From contig CM077005.1 of assembly GCA_039090855.1 (NCBI GenBank), positions 70,490,607 to 70,554,606 of the forward strand: a DNA stretch of 64,000 nucleotides, written 5' to 3'. Source of the stretch: Macrothele yani. Lineage: Eukaryota; Arthropoda; Arachnida; Araneae; Macrothelidae. Below, in pieces: positions 44,790 through 55,507 of this stretch. The translations under genes were made by a program, and so were the position numbers. A model generated the notes under the pieces. It was not told where the DNA came from. It did not search any database and worked only from the letters and a program-made list of their open reading frames with translations. Numbering within the stretch: the first letter of the stretch is position 1; each line of letters starts with the position of its first letter.

Positions 44790-45069
44790 CTGAAATACAG
44801 ATGCAAAATGAAAAATGTCAACTAAACATTATCAAGCATCAACTGTCAAACTTGCAAAAGGAGGGGGAGGGGAGGTGAATGCCTGGCTCTGAGTTTTTGT
44901 GCAAGTTTGTAGAAACCATATAAATGCATCTAATGTAATAAACATTTATAAATTAAATACTGCAGGCACCCTGTACAATTTTCATTATAATTAAAAGAAA
45001 AAGCTAACAGTGAGCCATTTTCTTTACTATAACTTAAAATGCGCACTTTGTGAGAACACAAGAACTTAC

Positions 45070-45294
45070 CATCATTAAAATACTGAATGAAAGCTCCTTT
45101 GGTTTCTTCGGAACGCTTTAACCAGTTCCATGGTTCAGCAACATTTATTCGGTGGTTATGGCAAAAATTTTCTTGATCGTGGCTGGTAAACTTTTTTGAA
45201 AAAAAGGATCTCTGTATCTTGTACCTTTGTTGATACGTTTCACCCTTACAGCTAGGGATGCTCTACATTCTTTATTTTTTGCAGTGGGATTTTC
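45070..45294 (-). pseudogene. Exon B (225 bp), frameshifted in an A/T run
   Basis: Acceptor ttttttctag before, donor gatg|gtaagt after, on minus. The first half reads NPTAKNKECRASLAVRVKRI and GTRYRDPFFQK; after a frame change in a tttttttc run the second half reads HDQENFCHNHRINVAEPWNW and LKRSEETKGAFIQYFND. The pattern C.A.L.VRVK...HNH..N.AE is that of the DNA-binding-like region in a large, poorly named family often linked to MULE transposases. Phase does not fit exon A directly, so an exon may be missing or the copy is dead. Confidence 0.55.
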
Positions 45295-45746
45295 CTAGAA
45301 AAAAATCAGATAAGAATTTTGCAAGGAGTATTCCAATTTTGCATTAATAAATGTTTTTAGTATTACTTCAACAATAAAAAACAGTTCATGGGGCAAAAGT
45401 AAAAATAAATTTAGGCAGCACCAATGATAATTTGTTTGTATTAGATGCACTTGAATGTCAAACATGCCTGTGCATTTCTTCTTTTGCCTTTATTATTTCT
45501 TTTTCCCCAAAAGTTTTGAATCAGGGAGCTCTACAGATAGTACACATATATAACAGAAAATCAGCATACAAGAAAATACTTTGTAAATAAATGTACATGA
45601 TGATTTCCTAGCAGCAAAAAATGTGTGAACGGCATATTAACCAAGAAAAAAAAAGTTTTTTTTTCACATTTGAAAAGATGTTGACAAGGGCAAAGCGAAG
45701 GCGGAAATTTCTCACACCCAGTAAAATATACTGTAACAAGGCTACT

Positions 45747-46515
45747 TCCAGGGGCGCACCCAGGATTTTTACAAGGGGAGGGAAGGTGGGTCTAGAAAAT
45801 AGTCTTTCAGTTCAATATATGTGCACATATATTCCAGATGGCGATCTGAAATTCCCGGGATGATGTCTACACAAGTAAATCTTATACCACATTAGCACTT
45901 TGTTCTCCGTCTACCAGTTTGCCCATATGTCTGATTGTGTTTGGTTAATATCTCGGCTTTTGGAGACCATTCCAGATAGATTTGAAATTTTCTGGATAAC
46001 TCTTAAGGACAGGATGAACTTATCACACCATGGTTACATTTTGGTTGTCTGTCAGTTTGCCGGTAAGTCAGTCAGCCCTGTGTTTTCGATTAATATCTCT
46101 GGAGCAGTTTGAGGCAAAAACTTGAAAATCTTTGGACAGCCTTCAGGGACCAAACGTTAACTCTCACCCCATGTAAGTACTTTGCCAGTTCTGCTGTACA
46201 TTTGTCCGTCTACCCGTGCGCTTCGATTAATATATGGAGAACGGTATCAGGTGGAGGTTATAATGTTCATAAAGAAGAGTAATCATCAAATGACTTATTA
46301 CAGCACAAAATTGAGTCCCTTTGGCTTTTTTCTTCCACATATCATAATTCACACCTTCAACTTTACTCTCATTATTGGGGGGGGGGGGTTATGTACACCC
46401 CCACCTTCCATGACAGTGCATCACTGGGAGCTTCTGTCAATTTTGACAAAAATTATGAAAACTGCTTGGGAGGGGGATTCCTCATAATCCAAGAAAAATT
46501 TAGGTGCTCCCGCTA
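45747..46515. mobile_element. MITE-like element with G-rich ends
   Basis: caggggcgcacccaggattt at the left is mirrored by aaatttaggtgctcccgcta at the right (inverse: gggagcacctaaattt). Inside are repeated phrases (gtctgattgtg, cagtttgcc) and a G run at 46379-46388. The ends resemble hAT-type MITEs; no clear target duplication. Confidence 0.4.
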
Positions 46516-46655
46516 AGTGTACCTAAATTTTTGTATGGGTTATGTCACTATTAACTGAAGAATAATGGCAAGCTCAACCCGTTTAAGTAATAATTTTTTT
46601 TTATCATCTTACTTTTTTTGTCTCAAGGAAATATAGTACTTTTTATATAACTCAC

Positions 46656-46918
46656 TTGTTGTTTCTTGCGGTAACTGGAATGATGACATACATAGTTTCT
46701 AGAAAAAACAAAATGCGACTTTTCCTTGCTACCTCTGCTTCCTTTATAATCCAAATGGGGTTACTGAGTCTTTGGTATTCATTTATCCATTTCTTGAAGT
46801 CGTCCTCAGTTTCAGCATTAATACTGATTTCGCACTTGTATTCCTGTGAGGAAGTAAAACTGCTACTTAAGATATCGTACACAAAATTACTTGGCAATGA
46901 GTCATTAAATTCCATCAT
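46656..46918 (-). pseudogene. Exon A: N-terminal exon of a minus-strand gene or pseudogene
   Basis: ATG at 46918 begins MMEFNDSLPSNFVYDILSSS; later come SINAETEDDFKKWINEYQRL and YVIIPVTARNN, ended by a donor aa|gtgagt at 46655. An in-frame GTG further upstream is not needed. The EDDFKKWINEYQR segment resembles the N-terminal region of the same family as exons B-D. A CCAAT/GC-box palindrome stands 60 bp upstream. Confidence 0.5.
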
Positions 46919-46969
46919 GAATAACCCTACGAGCGCTGCTCTATACGACTCAACAGTCCGCAAGCACGT

Positions 46970-47105
46970 CACGTGCCTCTCCTTCTACGCCCCGCCTACA
47001 CACAACTACAGATCAACTCCGAACCAATCGTCACGCGATTGGTTCAGAGCTACTTTGGAGATTGTGAGTGGGCGGGGCCTATGAGGAGAGTCATGTGACA
47101 GGAAC
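46970..47105 (-). promoter_or_regulatory. CCAAT/GC-box palindrome, candidate promoter
   Basis: The segment is an imperfect palindrome centred on tcacgcg (about 47030): ccaatcg and cgattgg flank the centre, ccccgcc and gggcgggg lie further out, and cacgtg and catgtg lie at the edges. These boxes are typical of vertebrate and invertebrate core promoters, and exon A starts just downstream on minus. One arm recurs at 49785-49862. Confidence 0.5.
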
Positions 47106-47124
47106 ACTGTCTTTTTTATCTGGG

Positions 47125-47400
47125 GAAGTTTTGCTTGCTCAGAAATTCATTGTGAGGTTACTTAGCATATGTGACAAATAATTCATACTGAATTATATCG
47201 TGGGAAGTTTTGCATCCTAAGAAGTTCACTGTGAGGTTACTTAATATATGTGAGAAATGATCATATTCAATTATATCGTGAAAAGTTTTTTCATGAGAAT
47301 TTCTGCTTCCTAAGAAATTCAGTAAAGTTACTTAACAAATGTGACAAATGATCATATTGAATAATACGATAAGGAATATCTGCAGTTTCTTAGATGAATA
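47125..47400. repeat. Degenerate tandem repeat, about 88 bp, 3 units
   Basis: gaagttttgc, gaaattca.tgtgaggttact, tatgtgacaaatgat and attatatcgtg recur in order at about 47126, 47207 and 47280. Confidence 0.8.
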
Positions 47401-47479
47401 CAAGTCGAAATCTATATCACTATTAAAATTGAAGACGACTTTAATAATTAACCAGTTGAATACCATACTCCGTATCGGC

Positions 47480-49345
47480 CAATAGATGGCAGCACGTCAA
47501 CTACCGATCACGATTTTTGCTGTTGTGAAAGTGCGTATATAAGGATACTAAAAAGTATCCTTTTAAAGGTCTTTTCTATTACCCTTAAAAGGACCTTTAA
47601 CAATGAAAAGTAGGTCTCCACAACGAAATATTCTAATGATCAAGTTTTTTCCCTCATGAGTGTGAGGAGATCTAGCTAGAAAATAATATCAAATAGAGTG
47701 ATTTTGTATTAGCAAAGAACTACCTAATAGCACGAAGTACGACCAGTGATGTATTCAGGTATCTTTTCGGAGGGGAAAGGGGGGTGTCTTAGCTCCCCGA
47801 ATATCCATGGATGCCCCCCCCCCGTAGGTTTTTGCGTGATCACCCTTTATATTTAGTCTAATTTTTTTGTTCATAGATGAACATTTGGAGAAATTAATTA
47901 AAAAATTTAAGAAAACGGGGGAAAATATTATAATAAAAAAAAACTCGTTCACATGGACTTCATATCTCAGTAGCATTAAAATTATTTTAAGTATTAAATT
48001 AATTGCTTTGTTTTATACACTAAAACTAAAATTTAATTGCCATCGGCATTTCTGTTTACGTTTTCTAAATCCGACGAGTCAATGCAACCAATAATGTATA
48101 CAATACCTGGAGAAAAAAAAAACGGAATTTCCGTTGTTAATTAGAGCCATAAATGACTTCACACAAAGTGTTAACACTTTAAATAACTTTTTTAAAATGT
48201 AGCTCTGAAGTCAAAGTAATTATGACAATATATACTCTATAGAAATAATCGTTGCTCTAGATGAGAATGCTTTTGTAAATTTTTTTATAAAGGAACAATT
48301 GTCCATGTTAAAAATATAATATGAAGTCCTACCAAAATTACTCAATACTTTCTCTGGATAAAAATCAGGAGGGTAGAAGAAGACCATTTCATTTTGATCA
48401 CATATGCAAGAGGGGCAAACAAGAAAACCAAGCATTGTTTCACAATTCGTTAAATTTTTTAGAGCCTTTGTATTTGATAGTTAAGTTTAATGTGGATTTG
48501 TAATCACCAACGGCATGCTGCTTGCACTGCAATACATCATATTTTGGAAGCTGGCATTCAGCTTTATTTCAATCTTCTGGATGCCGACTTCCCATGTATA
48601 TGGTTAAGTAAGCCTCAATGTAGCTAACGTGACGTTAGGGCTTCCAATACAACAAAATATTTGCGCTACCTAAATTTTAACGATAGCAAATTATTAAAAA
48701 TTATTCCCATATTTTTTTACCTGGCGGTATGTGGTTTACGCTCTGTGACAAAAAGAAAATCCAGGAATTTCAAACGATTAATTAGTTGTTGTTTTTTTTA
48801 CTACTATGTGCTAACCTAAATAATCTAAAGGGGCTGAAACCAAGTGGCAGGGGATTGGTTTTCCTCATACGTTTTCAAATAACACTGTAATGTTTCCTTA
48901 ATAATCAGAAAAACGCTTGTTGTAAGACTAAAATATGTTTGCCACTCCTAATGTTTAGGGGGCGGAGGGGGAAGAATTTTCTCCAGCACAGCAGCGTTAT
49001 CTAACTAGCATCCTTAATATTTTACACCACCGCAGCATGGCGAAACCCGTGGTGCATTACTGAATTAAAATAAAGGTATAAGTTTTTTACATTTTTAATC
49101 ACTTGCATGTGTAGATTTCAGAAAATTTGTTATATGTATTAATGTATATATAAATAATATAAATGTATTAATGTATAAATAAATGACAAATTTGAGCCCC
49201 CTCAAAATTTGCGATTGACTCCCCGGAAAAAACTCTCTGAATGTAACGCTGAGTACGACCTCAAGACAGTGTTCTGTTGAAATAAGACACTTCCGTCGGA
49301 ATAAATACTCCAGAATGTTGTTTGCCATATATTGTGTCTGAGAAA
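47480..49345 (-). pseudogene. Merlin transposase C-terminal remnant, split by a hAT element
   Basis: On minus ILEYLFRRKCLISTEHCLEVVL (49330-49260, given here in part: ILEYLFRRK and STEHCLEVVL) continues after the insertion as RAIR and FFAN at about 47743-47710. The intact copy at 54.9-55.2 kb has EYLFRR, SSEHCFEV and RAIRQFF in the same order. Only the last 40 residues remain. Confidence 0.75.
47744..49251. mobile_element. hAT-type non-autonomous element, 1508 bp, perfect 8-bp target duplication
   Basis: Left end cagtgatgtattcaggtatc...cggagggg; right end is the inverse of cagcgttacattcagagagt...ccggggag. agtacgac flanks it at 47736-47743 and 49252-49259. No transposase frame inside; it interrupts a Merlin remnant. 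Confidence 0.92.
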
Positions 49346-49784
49346 ATAATAAGTGATCTGTCATATATATATATTTCTAATATTTAGGAAATTCCTCATA
49401 TTTTTGTACCTCCAAACTTATTCAAAAATGCCTTCAATTCCACATTTCAACCCCCCGCCTCCCCCCCCCCCAAAAAAAAAACGTTAAACAGCTTCTGGTT
49501 CTCCATACAAAACACATCAGTACTAATCTGCGCGCTGACATCTATCGGCTCTGTGACAACTATATAGATTGAAGGATGGCTTTCTGCGATTAATCAAAGA
49601 TAAGTCACAAGTCCATGAAGTCATGTTGATATAAAAACTCATAAGTTCCCCTACCAATAAAGTACACTCTCTATTTACCTCCTGTCGCATTCCGAACGGA
49701 CGGGTAAAACAACTGGGGTTAACCATTGTCTCAATGAAAACACCCGAACATTAAAATGGCATGTGCAGCAAAGCTTACATGTCT

Positions 49785-49862
49785 CACTCACATGACTCTC
49801 CTCGTAGGCACCGCCTACTCGCAATCTGTAAAGTGGCTCTGAACCAATCGCGTGGCGGAAAT
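49785..49862 (+). repeat. Second copy of one arm of the 47.0-kb promoter-like palindrome
   Basis: cacatgactctcctcgtagg, accgcctactcgcaatctg and ggctctgaaccaatcgcgtg match the reverse complement of 47028-47102 with about ten mismatches. Confidence 0.8.
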
Positions 49863-49945
49863 GGCCTTAATGGCGATTCAGTACATTCACTTGTGAAATA
49901 CGCCTCCAGGCCCCACCCAATCCAAAACCGTCTACAGTCTAAGTT

Positions 49946-50118
49946 TTTTTTTTTTTGATTGGAGGTTTAACGACCACCGTGAGCAACTCAATGGGCTATA
50001 AGCAGTCGCCCGTCCCTAATTTAGAGTCACTGGTTCCAGGGAAGGGAGAGAGAGCCAGTGCCGTAAGACAAACACAACATCCATGCCTCACCGGGATTCG
50101 AACCCGGACCCCGTTCGG
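49946..50118 (-). mobile_element. tRNA-derived SINE, copy G, 5'-truncated
   Basis: Minus orientation. Body, B box and tail present, but the head with the A box is missing; truncation lies directly at the target duplication acagtctaagtt (49934-49945 and 50119-50130), as expected when reverse transcription stops early. Confidence 0.92.
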
Positions 50119-50236
50119 ACAGTCTAAGTTAAAGTACCCTGAGATAGTATACCAAATCTGGTGGTTTTAAATTGAAAACTGTAGATTTTATGATAATTTT
50201 GAATGAGGGGCCCTGGCCTCCGGTCCCCGCCCCGTT

Positions 50237-50241
50237 CCAAA

Positions 50242-50275
<34 letters not shown>

Positions 50276-50278
50276 TAT
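50237..50278 (+). repeat. (A)n(TA)n microsatellite
   Basis: A run followed by tatatatatatatatatatat between two units of the tandem array. Confidence 0.95.
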
Positions 50279-50784
50279 GTCTACCGTCTAAGTTAGAGCA
50301 CCATGACGTAGTACACCAAATTTTGTGGTTCCTAATTGAAAACTGTAGATTTCACGAAAATTTTGTACCGGGCCTTCGAAGCCCGGGCCCTGACTCGTTC
50401 CCCGACCCGTTCCAAAAACCGTCTAAGTTAGAGCACCATGAGATAGGATACTAAACATGGTTGTTGTATATTGAAAACTGCAGATTTTACGAACATTTTG
50501 TAGGGGGCCCGACCCGTTCCCAAAACCGTCTACCGTCTAAGTTAAAGCACCTTGAGATAGTATACCAAATCTGGTGGTTTTAAATTGAAAACTGTAGATT
50601 TTTCGATAGTTTTGAATAAGAGGCCCTGAACCCCGGGCCTGGGCACTGTTGGAAAAGCGTTACGGAAAAACCCGATTTCTACCAAAATTTAATCGGGACA
50701 TCAATTTCTATGAAATCCTCCTCCCCCTTAATATACTTTTTTTTTGCAATTCATCAAAATCTATCTAAAGCAATTTGTTTAGGG

Positions 50785-50885
50785 ATTACCTGCGATGTTA
50801 TGGTGCCGCGATGTTTTCACCTGCGATGTTATGTCCGCGATCATATATCGCGCAATGTGTTGACCTGCGATGTTATGTCGCAGAT
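50785..50885 (+). repeat. 14-mer repeated three times
   Basis: acctgcgatgttatg occurs at about 50790, 50819 and 50863 with gcgatgtttt and gcgcaatg variants between. Confidence 0.85.
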
Positions 50886-50937
50886 CCCCACGGTGGACGT
50901 GACCATCTTCCTACTGTCTAGACCTTGAACCGCCCAA

Positions 50938-51121
50938 GAGTCGCGGTGGTCTAGCGCTGGTTTATGAACATTTGTCCTAGAGTTTCTGGATTCGTATCCG
51001 GGTGATGGGTGGACATTGTGTTTGTCTCACGGCACTGGCTTTCTTCCTTCCCAAGAACCAGTGGCTCTAAATTACGGACGGGCAATGGCTTTTATCTAAT
51101 TGAATCACTCACGGCCGTAAA
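50938..51121 (+). mobile_element. tRNA-derived SINE, copy H, diverged
   Basis: gtcgcggtggtctagcgctg, ggattcgtatccgggtga and cggcactggctttcttcctt align with the SINE consensus, but with many changes: an old copy. No target duplication seen. Confidence 0.75.
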
Positions 51122-51190
51122 ATATCTTTATTAGTCGAAAACTGAGTTATGATCATGATAATAAACAAACGCGATGAGACTTCAACCAGT

Positions 51191-51423
51191 CAGAGTCACC
51201 CCATTTCTTCCGCAATGGTCTAAGCGCCGGCTTATGGCGATTCATCCGAGAAGGGTCAGGGTTCAAATCCCTTGAGGCATGGATGTTGTGTTTGTCTTAC
51301 AGCACAGGCTCTCTCTCTTCCCTGGAACCAGTCGCCCTAAACTTGGGACGGGAGACTGCTTATAGCCATAGCCTTGAGTTGCTCACGGTGGTCACTAAAA
51401 CTCCAATAAAAAAACAACAAAAA
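51191..51423 (+). mobile_element. tRNA-derived SINE, copy I, diverged
   Basis: ttccgcaatggtctaagcgc, gggttcaaatccc and ggaaccagtcgccctaaact match the family. The tail carries two A-rich blocks with cctccaataaaa, suggesting a second event or tail slippage. Confidence 0.8.
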
Positions 51424-52319
51424 AACCTCCAATAAAAATGCATTGACATTAGACATAGCTTTCTGGCATTAAACCTTCAATAAAAAAAAAAAAAGTTAAA
51501 AGAGAAATATTGTACAGCCCCATTTTGGTTGATTTTTAGATGATTTTCTTTTTAGAATTTTGTGACTTCTGGAATTGGCAACAGTGGAATCTACATTCTA
51601 CAGTGATACGAACTCGGGGAAGATCATTTAGTGTTCATACATGGGTTCTTATTTTGGTTAAATGCGTTGTTGTCTCGCGGTGGCAAGGTTGGAACAGCTG
51701 AGTAACAGGCAGGCTGGTTCAAATAAATTGATCAACCCTTGTGAATCACTAGTAAAACTACAGTAGAAATCTATCGTCACAAAGGATCAGCTAGGAGTAA
51801 TATTTTAGCTGGGTCGTAGCTGCTAAAATTGTGATTTTTTTTTTTTTTTATATCATTGGAGTTTGTTTGTTCGGTAAGTAAATGTAATGTTTATATACAT
51901 GAAGCTTGTATGTAATATTCATATGCATTTTTATGGATTCAATTTTTGAGAGTGGTATTAGATAATGTTTTAAATGCTGGATGCAATAATATAAAACGAT
52001 TCAAGGAACTCGTAAATTTTTTCATACACCACAAACGGAGGTATTATTTTCCAAGTGATTTTGTAAATTTCTGGAAGTGATTAAACCCTGAGTGGCAGAG
52101 GAAAATTTCTGAAGTTGATTACTGAATTCTTTGGCAGACTGCAAAAGATGATATATATATATATATATATCACATAGCAACAGATCATTAGAACTTCCGT
52201 GATTTATGTTGTGCCTAGTTTTTTTTTCAAACTGCGTTACTTTTGAAAGACTGGTAACTCTTATTCGACATATTTTTTTTATATACATCCGACATATTTT
52301 TTATATCTGACTTCTTTTT
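51424..52319. other. AT-rich spacer, nothing recognised
   Basis: (at)n at 52150-52172 and several T runs. No frame with a recognisable product. Confidence 0.45.
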
Positions 52320-52895
52320 TTTATATAGTGGAACAGCACCTATTATTACCGCTTGAAGGTGTCTACTTTCAACTCTTCCTGCTAATAAGAAATTAATGTC
52401 TGCACTGACTGCCCCCCCCCTTTTTTTTGCAAAAATAGCTCAGCTTTAGAATAATATTTCATATGAGTCATATTTGATGCATTTGCATTAATGCTAAAGA
52501 TTCATGTCACCACAAAGCCGCCCCAGTGGCGCAGTGGTCTAAGCAATGGCCTCTGATCATTCGTCCGAACGGCGTCCGGGTTCGAATCCCGGTGAGGCAT
52601 GGATGTTGTGTTTGTCTTACGGCACTGGCTCCCTCCCTTCCCTGGAACCAGTGACCCTAAATTAGGGACGGGCGACTGCTTATAGCCCATTGAGTTGCTC
52701 ACAGTGGTCGTTAAACCTCCAACCAAAAAAAAAAAAAAAAATGTCACCACAAGTCCATTCATATAATGTGTAAAAATATGAAAAGTTTTTTTTAAGTTCT
52801 TGTGAGTTTCAATGTGAACACGAATTTCATCAGCCCGAAGACTACGATACTTTTTGAGCCAATATAATAATTTACTGTAACAGTTGGCTTTACTT
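52320..52895 (-). repeat. Dispersed coding-derived repeat, copy 2 (split by a SINE)
   Basis: On minus: LLYWLKKYRSLRADEIRVHI and HIFTHYMNGLVVT, then the SINE, then NMTHMKYYSKAELFLQKK. The same nucleotide landmarks lie uninterrupted at 7913-8240. Family unknown; it ends where LINE sequence starts. Confidence 0.7.
52516..52740 (+). mobile_element. tRNA-derived SINE, copy J
   Basis: Full copy: gccgccccagtggcgcagtg head, B box gggttcgaatccc, A tail. Target duplication atgtcaccacaa at 52504-52515 and 52741-52752. The paralogous site near 8035 shows the empty state (gtgacatgaat on plus). Confidence 0.95.
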
Positions 52896-52904
52896 TTGGT
52901 CAAA

Positions 52905-53872
52905 ACTGTATGATAGATTTTGTTGTCTATGATCAACGTCTGAAACATTTAATTGTTGACACTCGTGTGATGAGAGGTGCGGATGTTGGTTCTGATCATT
53001 ACTTGGTCGTGTCACGAGTGAAACTGAATGTTGGTTGGAAGAACAGGAAGAGGCCTAGGATGGAGAGAATAAAGGTTGAAAGGCTCGCCCGAAGGTCATC
53101 AGCATCATTCTGACTTACTCAGAGAATGGCTGAAGTCTTGTGAAAGGGATGTAGAAAAGAACTTGGAATGTTTTAAGAACTGTGTTGTCACTTCTGCTGA
53201 AGAGGTCTGTGGCACCACAATAGTGGGTAACAAAATAGAGGTGATGCTTAGTGGAATAGTGAGATTGAAGAGGCAGTAAAGAGAAAGAAGGAAGCATATT
53301 TGGGGATGTTGCAAGGTAGAGTTTCTGTGGATGAATATCCCTGTATGAAGCGTGAAGCCGCTAGGCTGGTTCGTCAGAGTAAGGCAAAAGATAGGAAGGA
53401 GAATGTGGAAAGGCATGAATCTGCTTTTTGGAAATATAGGAAAACTTTCTGGAAGTACATGAGACAGGAAAAATAGGAGAAACAAAGTTGTAAGTTGTGT
53501 GAAGAATAGGATCAGGGAAATGATATGGGAGCTCAATGAGTTAAGTGAAACATGGGGTGAATACTTCTATAAGTTATTAGATCAGGAAAGCAAAGGTGAT
53601 TTAGAGGCAGAAGCAGATGATGTCACAGTGAAGGGTGAAAGCACAGGAGAGATCTCAAGAGTAGAGGTGTGTAAAGCTCTAAAATATCTTCAGAATGGTA
53701 AGGCTCCGGGAGTTGATGGCATAACTGCCGAGATGTTGAAATATGGTGGTGACTGTAATTGACTGGTTAACCCTAATTTGCCAGTTGTGCTGGGAGTTAA
53801 AAAGGTCCTCGTGATCGGAAGGATGCTATCATTGTTCTGTTGTATAAGGAAAAAGGTGATCAGCTAGACTGC
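52905..53872 (+). pseudogene. LINE segment 1: endonuclease end and RT start (RTE/CR1-like)
   Basis: The last part of an apurinic-type endonuclease is readable: MIDFVVYDQRLKHLIVDTRV, then GADVGSDHYLVVSRVKL (the SDH box). A linker follows (EWLKSCERDVEKNLECFKNC, KAKDRKENVERHESAFWKYR), then the RT start WGEYFYKLLDQES and LQNGKAPGVDGITAEMLKYG (53499-53762). Further on, in another frame, VPLYKEKGDQLDCKN-like codons end at about 53872 where an insertion begins. LINEs copy themselves by nicking DNA and priming on it. 5'-truncated and frameshifted. Confidence 0.85.
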
Positions 53873-54189
53873 AAGAACCCCCATAGCAGAAAGTTCCTGG
53901 TCAGTCTGCGACAGATATCATTGTGCCACAAAATAATCTGCGGGTGGTCACTGTGCAACATAACTACTAAATGTGAAAAACAATAAAAATTGTGCAGACA
54001 TATTTTTCTACCTAAAAAAAAGTCTGACCTAGGTACTATAGCAATTGCAATGTTAATTAGAATCAAGAACATTCTGGTCCTTTGTATCTGGAATTTTGCC
54101 AATATTTTCAAGCTGATACACAAAGATTTAGGGAATAAAATTATATTTAACAACAATAAAGCGCAAATGCATCACTGGGAAAAAATGGT

Positions 54190-55499
54190 GGCTAACCTTC
54201 CAAAAGTGGCCCGTTCCGATAGATGGCGCCACGTGCACTTCTCTTACGTCACTTTGATCAACGTCTCTGCTCCTGTGTTACATAAGTTCTTTTTTTTGAT
54301 CTCTACTACTCCTCTGATATATGGAACTGGAGAAAGTTCTTTAATGAAGTTGGGAAGGATGAGGATACCTATATTTCATGGTGTGAACAACAGGGTTTGT
54401 TTCCCACCTCCAAAAGATGTTCTGAGGGCCATCTCGTGACTCTATGAGTCGATGTGTCTCATCGTTTAGAAAAATTCAGGTGTCAGAAGAAGCACGCTTC
54501 AGAGAATGACGGGTACTCTTCCCGTACACTTGGTACGTAGTTTTTTTATGCTCACATTCCTATGGATATAGTGATGATTCTGATGTATTGTTTCGCCAAA
54601 GGATTGTCTTACGATGAGGCGTATTGAGGAAGCCTCACATGGTAATGTTACCACATCCACTGAGACGGTTAGCGACTGGTAATCGTATTGCCGACAACTA
54701 GTCTCAGAGTTTATGGTAGCCTCACAATGGGAGGAAGGAAGGCTTGGTGGTAATGGAATCATCATCGAAGTGGATGAAGCCAAAGTAGGGAAAAGGAAGT
54801 ACAACTGCGGTCGTCTTTACGAGGGCACCTGGATTCTTGGTATCTTTGAACGAGATACCAAACGTTTCAGGGTCGAAATCTGACCTGATAACAGATTGGC
54901 AGATACATTGCTGCCCCTCATCATCCAACACGTAGAGCCAAGAACAACAATTATGACGGACCAGTGGGCTGCATATCGCAATCTTCAAACCTGTGGCTAC
55001 GCACATTTAACAGTCAACCACTCCCTCAACTTCATTGATCCCATCACAGGGGCGCATACACAAGGAGTAGAGAGCAATTGGTGTCCCCTGAAACGTAAGT
55101 TAACACAGAGCAACTACAAAATGTACTTGGAAGACCATATTATGGAATATTTATTCCGACGGAATTGACAAATTTCCTCAGAACATTGCTTTGAAGTCCT
55201 GATTCGTGCGATCAGGCAGTTCTTCCCTGGCAGATAAAGCTTTTCTGCCTTTTATTCTGCTAGCTAGACAGTTTCAGATTCATGAGGAAAACTCACTCTT
55301 CTGTCATAATAAATATTTTACACATATGCCACAATGTACATTCCTGAAGGCCCTTTTAAGGGGCCACCTTTAATCCATATTATTCACTTCCTTTGCCCAT
55401 TTCACAACGTTACGCAATGCTTCACGATTTAGCAATAACATGTCGTCATCTATCGTCGCTTCACAAAACTACTTTTGGGCCACATTTGGAAGGTTTACC
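54190..55499 (+). mobile_element. Merlin transposon, 1310 bp, with 8-bp target duplication
   Basis: Left end ggctaaccttccaaaagtgg; right end is the inverse of ggtaaaccttccaaatgtgg, both continuing with ccc. aaaatggt flanks it at 54182-54189 and 55500-55507. Merlin elements make 8-9-base duplications, so type and ends agree. It sits inside the satellite of the composite insertion. Confidence 0.93.
54712..55240 (+). pseudogene. Merlin (IS1595/ISXO2-like) transposase, lightly damaged
   Basis: VASQWEEGRLGGNGIIIEVD supplies the first catalytic Asp (EVDEAKVGKRKYNCGR). WILGIFERDTKRFRVE follows, then a stop at about 54882. The second part has IMTDQWAAYRNLQTCGYAHL (second Asp in TDQW), VNHSLNFIDPITGAHTQGVE (the HTQ-x2-E box with catalytic Glu) and SNWCPLKRKLTQSNYKMYLE. 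The end EYLFRR, SSEHCFEV and RAIRQFFPG follows after a second stop at about 55166. The N-terminal zinc ribbon (54200-54700) is not readable. Two stops by eye, so a young pseudogene. Confidence 0.88.
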
Positions 55500-55507
55500 A
55501 AAATGGT

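Larger units (their letters stand above)
49926..50640 (+). repeat. Tandem repeat, unit about 125-140 bp, 4 copies
   Basis: ccgtctaagttagagcacca, gagatagtataccaaa, attgaaaactgtagatttta and gggccctg...cccgttccaaaa recur in this order from 50121, 50283, 50408 and 50527. A SINE sits in the first copy. Confidence 0.88.
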
